NCBI GenBank assembly: GCA_025992855.1 | Contig: DAJPGB010000001.1 | Span: 806,001-870,000, forward strand | DNA: 64,000 nt | Direction: 5' to 3' | Origin: Coriobacteriaceae bacterium | GTDB lineage: Bacteria > Actinomycetota > Coriobacteriia > Coriobacteriales > Coriobacteriaceae | Part shown: positions 17,748 to 25,025 of the stretch, one piece after another | Position numbering within the stretch: the stretch's first letter is position 1 | Layout of the letters: each line of letters opens with the position of its first letter | Translations under genes and position numbers: made by a program | Notes under the pieces: model-generated | What the model saw: the letters and a program-made list of their open reading frames with translations, nothing else | Database searches by the model: none | Told to the model about the DNA's origin: nothing

Positions 17748-19906
17748 GTGAAAACATCTATACGCTGCGCGTTTCGAGGGTCGCAGCAGGAGCGTATCCA
17801 ACGATTTCTGATGCCTTGGCGGCAGCCGATCAGCTCCGTCCGGATGCCGAGCAGCCGGTGAGGATCCATATCGATCCGGGCGAGTATCGCGAGCGGGTCG
17901 AGATTCGTCGGCCGCATGTGACGCTGGTGGGCGAGACGGCTGACAGCGTGCGCATCGTGGGCAGCCTGGGTGCCAAGATGCCCTCGAAGGATGGTTCGAG
18001 TGTCGACGGTACGCTCGGCACGTTTAGGACCTATACCGTTTTGGTCGATGCCGACGACGTGCGGCTCGAGAACCTCACGATCGTCAACGATGCCGGCGAC
18101 GGTCGCGAGGTGGGGCAGGCGATTGCCCTGTACGCCGACGGCGACCGTTTAGTGGTCGACGCCTGTTGCATTACGGGACGCCAAGACACCCTGTTTTTGG
18201 GCCCGTTGCCCCCGCGCGAAGTCAAACCGGGCGGGTTCATTGGGCCCAAGCAGTTCGCACCGCGCCGGGTGGGTCGTCAGTATTTCCGACGTTGCCGGAT
18301 CGAGGGCGACGTCGACTTTATCTTTGGCGGCGCGCGTGCCTATTTTGAGGGGTGCGAGATCCGCTCGCTCAACCGCAATATGGACGTGAACGGCTACGTG
18401 ACGGCGGCATCGACACCCGAGGGTGAGCCGTACGGTTTTGTGTTCCACGGCTGCTCGTTTACGGCCGCGCAAGATGTGACGCCTGGTTCGGTTTACCTGG
18501 GACGTCCTTGGCGTGAGTGGGGCCAGACCGTGCTGATCGATTGCTGGCTGGGGCAGCATATCAAGTGCGAAGGCTGGTGGGATTGGAATAAGCCGGAGGC
18601 ACACGAGAGGGCATGCTACGCCGGCGCAATCCTGCATGGCCCAGCAGGCGATGTTGCTGGCTGGGTGCCATGGGCCCGCGAGCTTGATGCTGCAGCCACT
18701 GCCCGGTATGCCCGCGAGCAGGTGCTTGCCGGTGCGGACGGTTGGGACCCCGAGGGCGGCTCGGGTGGCGCCGTGGAGACCGCCAGTCTTTCCGATAACG
18801 GTCGCACGGTGCATATCGACACCTATTACGAAGACGAGCCGGCGTTTCGCGACCGTCTTAAGCGAGAAGGCCGCTCCGCCGCGTTTAAGGGCGCGACGCC
18901 CGGTGACTTTGAGACATGGCAGATTGCGACGAGGGCTCGGCTGTTTGACCTGTTGGGCTTATCACTGATGGACCGCGTGCCGATTGAGGTACGCGAGCTC
19001 GATCGGGTGCAGATTGCCGGCGGTATCGTGCGCACCCATGCGATGCTGCAGGTGGAGCGCGACGTTTGGATGCCGTTCTACCTGCTCGAGCCGCAGGCGC
19101 CCAAGCTCGATGCGCACGGCCGCAAGCGCTGCTATATCTGCCCGCATGGTCACCAGGGCGCCGGCGCCGCAAGTGTTGCGGGCGTGACAGGTGTGCCGGC
19201 AGTCGACGACGCCGTACGCAAGTTCAACTACGACTACGGTCTGCGTCTGGCGCGCATGGGCTATGTGACCGTCTGCCCCGATGCCCGCGGCTGGGGATAC
19301 CGTCGCGACTGGAAGGGCCAGGGCGACGACGAGAACAGCTTCCTGCGCGGGACCTGCCTAAACCAGGCGCGCATGGCCGAGCCGCTGGGCCTTACGGTTG
19401 CAGGCCTCAACGCCTGGGACAACATGCGTCTGATCGACTACCTGGAGGCGCGCGGCGACATTGCCATGGATGACCTGGGCTGCTTTGGCTTTTCGGGCGG
19501 CGGATACATGACGTTGTACCTGGCGGCGCTCGACCCGCGCGTGCGCAAGGCGTTTGTCTCGGGCTATCTGTACGGTGTCGACGATTCGCTGCTGCACCTC
19601 AACGGCAACTGCAGCTGCAACTATGTGCCGGGGCTGTGGCGCCTGCTCGATATGGGCGATATTGCCTCGCTCATCGCGCCGCGCCCGCTGTTGGTGCAGA
19701 GCTGCGAGGGCGATCATCTTAACGGTGCCCGTGGGCTTGCGAACGTGGACGAGCAGCTCGATATCGTTCGGGACGCCTATGAGCTTGTGGGACATGCCGG
19801 CGACTTGTCACACGAGGTCTGCCCGGGCGGGCACCATTTGGGCGTTGCTTACCTTGCCGAGGATATCGAGTGGCTTGACGAGCGTGCTGCCGGGGTTTGC
19901 TCGTAG
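17744..19906 (+). CDS. Pectinesterase (CE8) fused to an alpha/beta-hydrolase
   Basis: This 720-residue protein carries two enzymes. Residues 1 to about 340 are a CE8 pectin methylesterase beta-helix with GRQDTLFL (near 145), GDVDFIFGG (near 188) and LGRPWREWG (near 255), giving both catalytic Asp and the Arg. From about 365 a complete alpha/beta-hydrolase of the acetyl-xylan-esterase/Abhydrolase_7 type follows, with PHGHQGAG, GFSGGGYMT (near 582) and GGHHLG for the catalytic His. There is no signal peptide. It would remove methyl esters and probably a second ester type from the same fragment. Confidence 0.9.
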   Translation: MSENIYTLRVSRVAAGAYPTISDALAAADQLRPDAEQPVRIHIDPGEYRERVEIRRPHVTLVGETADSVRIVGSLGAKMPSKDGSSVDGTLGTFRTYTVLVDADDVRLENLTIVNDAGDGREVGQAIALYADGDRLVVDACCITGRQDTLFLGPLPPREVKPGGFIGPKQFAPRRVGRQYFRRCRIEGDVDFIFGGARAYFEGCEIRSLNRNMDVNGYVTAASTPEGEPYGFVFHGCSFTAAQDVTPGSVYLGRPWREWGQTVLIDCWLGQHIKCEGWWDWNKPEAHERACYAGAILHGPAGDVAGWVPWARELDAAATARYAREQVLAGADGWDPEGGSGGAVETASLSDNGRTVHIDTYYEDEPAFRDRLKREGRSAAFKGATPGDFETWQIATRARLFDLLGLSLMDRVPIEVRELDRVQIAGGIVRTHAMLQVERDVWMPFYLLEPQAPKLDAHGRKRCYICPHGHQGAGAASVAGVTGVPAVDDAVRKFNYDYGLRLARMGYVTVCPDARGWGYRRDWKGQGDDENSFLRGTCLNQARMAEPLGLTVAGLNAWDNMRLIDYLEARGDIAMDDLGCFGFSGGGYMTLYLAALDPRVRKAFVSGYLYGVDDSLLHLNGNCSCNYVPGLWRLLDMGDIASLIAPRPLLVQSCEGDHLNGARGLANVDEQLDIVRDAYELVGHAGDLSHEVCPGGHHLGVAYLAEDIEWLDERAAGVCS

Positions 19907-19983
19907 GCCATGGGCAAAGCGCGAGCAAGCGGTAATGACTGACAAGACCAAAGACCGCCGTTTGGGCGGGGAGGAGTATAACC

Positions 19984-20655
19984 ATGAAACCGATGAAGAC
20001 ATTGAGTGAATCGACCATCTGCTGCTTTGGCGATTCGACCACATGGGGTGACAACGGATGCGGCGCAGGCGGCAACGACATCTCCTGGACCACGCACCTG
20101 GGCGCGCTGCTGGGCGGTGCGACCGTTGAGAACTTTGGCATCAAGGGTTCGCGCATCGCCATTAAGGCTGACCGTACCGATTCGTTTGTCGAGCGTCTGG
20201 ACGGCATCGATGACGCGGCCGATGTCTATGTCGTCTTTGGCGGCGTCAACGACTTTAGCCGCAACGTGCCGCTCGGCGAGCTGGGCAGCACCGATGTGCA
20301 TGAGTTCTATGGTGCGGTCGATTATCTGATCCGTACCATCACGGCGCGCTCACCCCAGGCAAAGCTCGTGTTTATGACGCCGTGCAAGACGAGTGGCAAG
20401 CACGAGAAGGATATTCCGGCGAGCAATGAGCTCAACCATCTGGGCCTGACGCAGATCGCGTACGTGCGGGCGATGCTCGAGGTTTGCGACCGCTACTCGG
20501 TGCCGGTAATCGATCTGTACGCGCAGAGCGGCATCAGCCCGTTTTTGCCGGAGCATCGCGAGCTCTATATGCCGGATGGTTTGCATTACAGCCCGGCTGG
20601 TTATGAGCGTCTGGCGCATCGCATTGCCGCGGGCTTAGCTGCCGTTTGCCGCTAA
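19984..20655 (+). CDS. SGNH/GDSL-type hydrolase
   Basis: This 223-residue protein contains block I CFGDSTTWGDN (nucleophile Ser), block III FGGVNDF and block V DGLHYSPAGYERLA with the Asp-His pair. Family members include rhamnogalacturonan acetylesterases, and the setting suggests a third deacetylase for pectin side groups. GGGGAGGAG lies seven bases before the ATG. There is no signal peptide. Confidence 0.85.
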   Translation: MKPMKTLSESTICCFGDSTTWGDNGCGAGGNDISWTTHLGALLGGATVENFGIKGSRIAIKADRTDSFVERLDGIDDAADVYVVFGGVNDFSRNVPLGELGSTDVHEFYGAVDYLIRTITARSPQAKLVFMTPCKTSGKHEKDIPASNELNHLGLTQIAYVRAMLEVCDRYSVPVIDLYAQSGISPFLPEHRELYMPDGLHYSPAGYERLAHRIAAGLAAVCR

Positions 20656-20669
20656 AAGTCTGCCGTTCG

Positions 20670-20737
20670 CGGGGAATGTAGGGTTAACGTTCACCCTACA
20701 TTCCCCGTTCGCGTTACACTAGGGTTAACGTTCACCC
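20670..20737 (+). promoter_or_regulatory. GH105 promoter region: two operators, one inside a large hairpin
   Basis: Operator cores GTTAACGTTCAC lie at 20683-20694 and 20724-20735. The first sits in the centre of a perfect inverted repeat with arms GGGGAATGTAGGGT and ACCCTACATTCCCC (20671-20684/20693-20706). TACACT (20715-20720) is a possible -10 box immediately before the second operator. Confidence 0.7.
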
Positions 20738-20762
20738 ATCATTAACGTCAGAGGGGACAGCA

Positions 20763-22001
20763 ATGGGTTGCAATCAGATTCTGGACCGTTACATCGAGCA
20801 GTTGATCGAGACCTCGACGCCGCAGGCGCCGGCCTGGAACATCGAAAAGCTCCGTGCCGGTAAGGAGAACACTTGGAACTACATCGATGGCTGCATGATC
20901 AAGGCGCTCATCGAGCTGTACGAGATCACGGATGAGCAGCGCTACCTGACCTTCGCCGACGACTATATCGACTTCTTTGTCCAGGACGACGGCACCATCA
21001 AGCATTACAACCCCGACGAGTACAACCTCGACAACGTCAATGCCGGCAAGACCCTCTATAAGCTCTACGATCTGGTGGGCAAGCCCAAATACCGTGCCGC
21101 CATGGACACCATTTACCGTCAGCTCGAGACCCAGCCGCGCACCAAAGAGGGCGTCTTCTGGCACAAGGCCGTCTACCCCAACCAGATTTGGCTCGATGGC
21201 ATGTACATGGCGCAGCCGTTCTACATGCAGTACGAGCTGAGCTTCCACAACCGCCGTGCCTGCTCGGACAGCTTCCATATGTTCCAGGTCGTGCACGATC
21301 TGATGCGCAATCCGCTCAACGGCCTGTACTATCACGCCTACGACGCAAGCCGCAAGCAGTTCTGGTGCGATCCGGTCACCGGCCTTTCGGCCAATTTCTG
21401 GCTGCGCGCCGAGGGTTGGTTTGCCATGGCGCTCATCGATACCTGGGAGCTCATGCCGCCTTCGATGTCGGCCGAGAAGGACGAGATCCGCAAGATGTTC
21501 CACGACCTGATCGATGCCATGCTGCCGTATCAGGATGAGAAGACCGGCATGTGGCACCAGGTCATCAACCTGCCCAACATCGCCCCCAACTATCTGGAGG
21601 AGAGCGGTAGCGCCATCTTTGCCAATGCCATCATGAAGGGCGTGCGCTTGGGCGTGCTGGGCGAGCGTTATTACCAGTATGGTCGTCGTGCCTTCGACGG
21701 CATCTGCGAGACCTGCCTGTCCGAGCATGATGGACAGCTGGCGCTCGACAACATCTGCCTGGTTGCGGGCCTGGGCAACACCACGCACCGCGAGGGCACG
21801 TTTGGCTACTACATGAGCGAGCCCATCGTCAAAAACGACGCGAAGGGCGTGGCGCCGCTGGTGCTGGCCTATATCGAGACCATGCACCACGACAAGCTAG
21901 CCGGCAAGCGCGATCCGCTGGCCCCTTCGGGCGTGTGCTCCATCGAGGACCCGTTTGGCGGATACACCCCGGGCATCAACGCTTGCAAGGGATGTGAATA
22001 G
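20763..22001 (+). CDS. Family GH105 unsaturated rhamnogalacturonyl/galacturonyl hydrolase
   Basis: This 412-residue (alpha/alpha)6-barrel protein resembles YteR/YesR. WLDGMYMAQPFYMQY carries the catalytic Asp, and FWLRAEGWFAMALIDTWELMP is also typical. The enzyme hydrates and releases the unsaturated uronate left at the non-reducing end by pectin or rhamnogalacturonan lyases, feeding the DhuI-KduD branch. It begins with AGAGGGGAC before the ATG and has its own operators. No signal peptide is seen. No lyase gene lies in this window, so substrate must come from elsewhere. Confidence 0.93.
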   Translation: MGCNQILDRYIEQLIETSTPQAPAWNIEKLRAGKENTWNYIDGCMIKALIELYEITDEQRYLTFADDYIDFFVQDDGTIKHYNPDEYNLDNVNAGKTLYKLYDLVGKPKYRAAMDTIYRQLETQPRTKEGVFWHKAVYPNQIWLDGMYMAQPFYMQYELSFHNRRACSDSFHMFQVVHDLMRNPLNGLYYHAYDASRKQFWCDPVTGLSANFWLRAEGWFAMALIDTWELMPPSMSAEKDEIRKMFHDLIDAMLPYQDEKTGMWHQVINLPNIAPNYLEESGSAIFANAIMKGVRLGVLGERYYQYGRRAFDGICETCLSEHDGQLALDNICLVAGLGNTTHREGTFGYYMSEPIVKNDAKGVAPLVLAYIETMHHDKLAGKRDPLAPSGVCSIEDPFGGYTPGINACKGCE

Positions 22002-22002
22002 C

Positions 22003-22908
22003 GTGGGAGCCATTACTCCGGGCGTGCGCCTGCACGACCTTCCGCAGGGAACGGTCGAGGAGCGCATTCGCATGGCGGGCGAGCTGGGCTTTTCGTGCAT
22101 CCAGCTGCCGAGCAAGGTGCTCTATAAGTCGATGGGCATCAACCGTTTGGGCCTTACGCGCGAGCTTGCCGACCACCTTCGCGCGGTGCTCGACGAGGCG
22201 GGGGTTTCGGTTGCTGTGTTCGGTTGCTATAAAAACCTGGCGACCCCCGATCGCCAACAGCTTATGGACAACTTTGCCGAGTACGAGGCATGCCTGAATT
22301 TTGCCAAGATGCTCGGCGGTTGCCCGGTGGGTACCGAGACCGGTCGTCCCAATGTGCAGAACGCCGTGGCGGACGACCGCATGACCGACGAGGCGCTCGA
22401 CGCATTTGTGGAGGGTCTCAAGCATATCTGCACTCGTGCCGAGGCCATGGGCGGCCAAATCTTGATCGAGCCCGGCTGGAACGAGACGGTTAACACACCC
22501 CAGCGTTGCCGCGAGGTGCTCGAGCGTGTGCCGAGCTCGGCGCTCGGCGTGATTTACGACCCGGTGTCGCTGCTGCACCCCAGCGTTGTCGGTGAGGCGC
22601 AGGAGATTACGTCGCACATGCTCTATCTGTGTGGCAGCAAGGTTCGCGTGCTGCATGCCAAGGACTACGAAGTCGTGGATAACGAGGATGAGGCCGGCTG
22701 GTGTGACGGCACGGGCTCGCGTCTGGTGTGCCATGGCGTGGGCGAGACGGGTCGCTACGACTTTGAGCCCGTCGTTGCCTGGGCCGCTGCCGCCTGCCCG
22801 GGCATTCCGTGTGTGGTCGAGAACAGCGTGCCGGCGACGGCAGCCGGCTGCTTGACGACGCTCGAGCGTATGTCTGCTCGTTGCGAAGGTGCACATCGAG
22901 AGATGTAG
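22003..22908 (+). CDS. Sugar phosphate isomerase/epimerase (xylose-isomerase-like TIM barrel)
   Basis: This protein of about 301 residues has an AP-endonuclease-2/xylose-isomerase-like barrel: an RMAGELGFSCIQLPS start, AVFGCYKNL, GTETGRP, ILIEPGWNETV with a metal-binding Glu, LGVIYDPVSLL, VLHAKDYE with His, and CHGVGETGRYDF. The GTG at 22003, two bases after the GH105 stop, is chosen over a TTG inside GH105, as it sits about nine bases after AAGGGA. Its sugar substrate is not known; co-transcription with GH105 suggests a pectin sugar. Confidence 0.8.
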   Translation: MGAITPGVRLHDLPQGTVEERIRMAGELGFSCIQLPSKVLYKSMGINRLGLTRELADHLRAVLDEAGVSVAVFGCYKNLATPDRQQLMDNFAEYEACLNFAKMLGGCPVGTETGRPNVQNAVADDRMTDEALDAFVEGLKHICTRAEAMGGQILIEPGWNETVNTPQRCREVLERVPSSALGVIYDPVSLLHPSVVGEAQEITSHMLYLCGSKVRVLHAKDYEVVDNEDEAGWCDGTGSRLVCHGVGETGRYDFEPVVAWAAAACPGIPCVVENSVPATAAGCLTTLERMSARCEGAHREM

Positions 22909-23004
22909 CGTGGCTGGCGGCCGCTACGGGCGGCCGTCTTGCCGGTACTGGGCAGCATCTGGAACTGCCCGTTATTGTGTTGATGCGAATCAGAGGGGAA
23001 TCGC

Positions 23005-24222
23005 GTGGCTATCCACATTGTCGAGGAAGCAAATCGTTGTCTGGGTTGTAAAAGGGCGTTCTGCCAGATCAAGGGCTGCCCGGTGCAGACGCCTATCCCG
23101 CAGGTCATCGATCTGTTTAAGCAGCGTCGTCTAGAAGAAGCGGGCGAGTTGCTGTTCCAGAACAACCCCATGAGCGCGGTCTGCTCCATGGTGTGCAACC
23201 ATTCGGGCCAGTGCGAGGGTTCGTGCATTCAGGGTCGCAAGGGCACGCCGGTGCACTTCTCGAGCATCGAGAACTATATCTCCACGGCGTATCTCGATCG
23301 CAAGGAGTGGAAGCCCGCCCCGTCGTGCGGCAAGCAGATTGCCGTGGTCGGCTCGGGTCCTGCCGGTATTACCGTGGCTATTAAGATGGCCCAGCTGGGC
23401 TGCGCCGTTACCGTGTTTGAGCAGCGCCCCGAGATCGGCGGCGTGTTGGAGTACGGCATCCCCGAGTTCCGTCTGCCGCGCTCGCTGGTGCAAAAGTACC
23501 GCCACGTGATGTGCTCGCTCGGCGTGCGCGTGCGTCCCTCGACCACCATCGGCGGCGCGCTGCATATCGACGATCTGCTGCGCGACGGTTATGACGCGGT
23601 CTTTGTGGGCACGGGCACCTGGCGTGCTCGCAAGCTGGGGATTCCTGGCGAGTCGCGCGGTAACGTGCTGTTTGGCATCGACTACCTGGTCGATCCCACG
23701 AGTGTGGCGATCGGGCAGAATGTGGCAGTTATCGGTGCCGGCAATGTTGCCATGGATGTGGCCCGCACGGCTCTGCGCTCGGGCGCTCGCAAGGTTACCG
23801 TGTATGCCCGCTCGCGCCACATCTCGGCAATTGACGACGAGGTCGAGCTGACCGAGCTCGACGGCGCCGAGATCGTGTGCGGCAAGGCTATCTGCGCCAT
23901 CGACGACAACGGCCCCGTGTTCGAGACGGCCATCTTCGACGAGGACAACAACGTGGTGGGCTACGAGGAAGAGCTCGACCATGCCGCGGCCGATACCATC
24001 GTCATCGCGGCCTCGCAGGTGCCCAAGGACAAGCTCGTGCTTACGACGGGCGGCTTGGAGACCGACCATCGCGGCCTGCTTTCGGTCGATGAGCACGGCA
24101 TGACTACCGTGCCCGGCGTCTTTGCCGCCGGCGACGTGGTCAATGGCCCGCTCACGGTCGTCCATGCCGTAGCCGGCGCCAAGCTCGCCGTCGAAGGCAT
24201 GACATCCTACCTGGGTCTCTAA
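23005..24222 (+). CDS. FAD/NAD(P)-dependent oxidoreductase, GltD-like
   Basis: This 405-residue protein has an N-terminal Fe-S region with two Cys groups (CLGCKRAFCQIKGCP; CSMVCNHSGQCEGSC), an FAD dinucleotide fold (VVGSGPAGITVA near residue 115), a second Rossmann motif (VIGAGNVAMDVA) and a C-terminal GVFAAGDVVNGPLTVVHAVAGAK. It resembles the glutamate synthase small subunit and related electron-transfer flavoproteins, but no large subunit is adjacent. The GTG at 23005 follows AGAGGGGA. Its role beside GH105 is unclear. Confidence 0.85.
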   Translation: MAIHIVEEANRCLGCKRAFCQIKGCPVQTPIPQVIDLFKQRRLEEAGELLFQNNPMSAVCSMVCNHSGQCEGSCIQGRKGTPVHFSSIENYISTAYLDRKEWKPAPSCGKQIAVVGSGPAGITVAIKMAQLGCAVTVFEQRPEIGGVLEYGIPEFRLPRSLVQKYRHVMCSLGVRVRPSTTIGGALHIDDLLRDGYDAVFVGTGTWRARKLGIPGESRGNVLFGIDYLVDPTSVAIGQNVAVIGAGNVAMDVARTALRSGARKVTVYARSRHISAIDDEVELTELDGAEIVCGKAICAIDDNGPVFETAIFDEDNNVVGYEEELDHAAADTIVIAASQVPKDKLVLTTGGLETDHRGLLSVDEHGMTTVPGVFAAGDVVNGPLTVVHAVAGAKLAVEGMTSYLGL

Positions 24223-24239
24223 TCCATCCCATCCTTATC

Positions 24240-24311
24240 AGTTGCGGTGAAATACGGACTGTTTTGGCTGTCAAAGGCCTTATCTAATCCGTATTCCACC
24301 GCAACTTTTTG
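24240..24311. repeat. Palindromic repeat, family A copy 1
   Basis: AGTTGCGGTGAAATACGGA (24240-24258) pairs, with one mismatch, with TCCGTATTCCACCGCAACT (24288-24306), followed by TTTT. It lies between convergent genes and may terminate in both directions. Confidence 0.9.
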
Positions 24312-24320
24312 TGGGGTGGG

Positions 24321-25025
24321 CTAGAGACGCTGCATGCGGTACCCGACACCCATGTGCGTCTGAATCATCTTGGGATGAGAGGGGTCTGCCTCGATCTTCT
24401 TGCGCAGGGTGCGCATGAACACGCGCAGGCTCGCCAGATCGCTGTCCCAGCTCGTGCCCCATATCTCGCGGGTGATGAAGGTGTGGGTGAGCACCTTGTC
24501 GACGTTTTTCGCCAGAAGGACGAGCAATTTGTACTCGGTTGGGGTGAGCGAGAGCTCGCGTCCGTCTTTCGTCGCGTATCCCGCGGCGTAGTCGATATGC
24601 AGCGGACCGTTGTCGAACGTGCTCGCTTCTGTCGACTCGCTCGACGCCATCGAGGAGCGCCTCAAATTCGCGCGGACGCGCGCGAGCAACTCATCCACAG
24701 AAAAGGGCTTGGTGAGGTAGTCGTCTGCCCCTGCGTCAAGTGCTGCAATCTTGTCGGAATCTTCGGTGCGCGCCGAAATGACGATAATGGGGACTGCCGA
24801 CCAGCTTCGGATCTTCGTGATGACCTCGATACCGTCAATGTCGGGAAGGCCGAGGTCGAGCATGATGAGGCTGGGGCCGTGCGACACCGCATCCATGATG
24901 GCGGCCTGGCCGTTGCAAACCTTGCTCACGACATAGCCGTGGAGGTCAAGCGCGGTCGAAACGAGGTTTTGAACGGTCAGGTCATCTTCGACCAGGAGGA
25001 TGCGTGGCTTAGCGACATTATTCAT
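24321..25025 (-). CDS. kdpE: Response regulator KdpE
   Basis: This 234-residue OmpR-type protein has a receiver domain with LVEDD, the phospho-acceptor LDLGLPDIDG and TKPFSVDEL, and a C-terminal winged helix (LSLTPTEYKLLVLL, VGYRMQRL). The start ATG at 25025 overlaps the kdpD stop (ATGAATAA), so translation is coupled. It is the partner of KdpD and should activate kdpFABC under potassium limitation. Confidence 0.95.
   Translation of the reverse strand: MNNVAKPRILLVEDDLTVQNLVSTALDLHGYVVSKVCNGQAAIMDAVSHGPSLIMLDLGLPDIDGIEVITKIRSWSAVPIIVISARTEDSDKIAALDAGADDYLTKPFSVDELLARVRANLRRSSMASSESTEASTFDNGPLHIDYAAGYATKDGRELSLTPTEYKLLVLLAKNVDKVLTHTFITREIWGTSWDSDLASLRVFMRTLRKKIEADPSHPKMIQTHMGVGYRMQRL

Noticed and set aside
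20763..22001. GH88 unsaturated glucuronyl hydrolase for GAGs
   Set aside because: WLDGMYMAQPF and the pectin neighbours fit GH105 better; the two families are related, so some doubt remains on the linkage cleaved.
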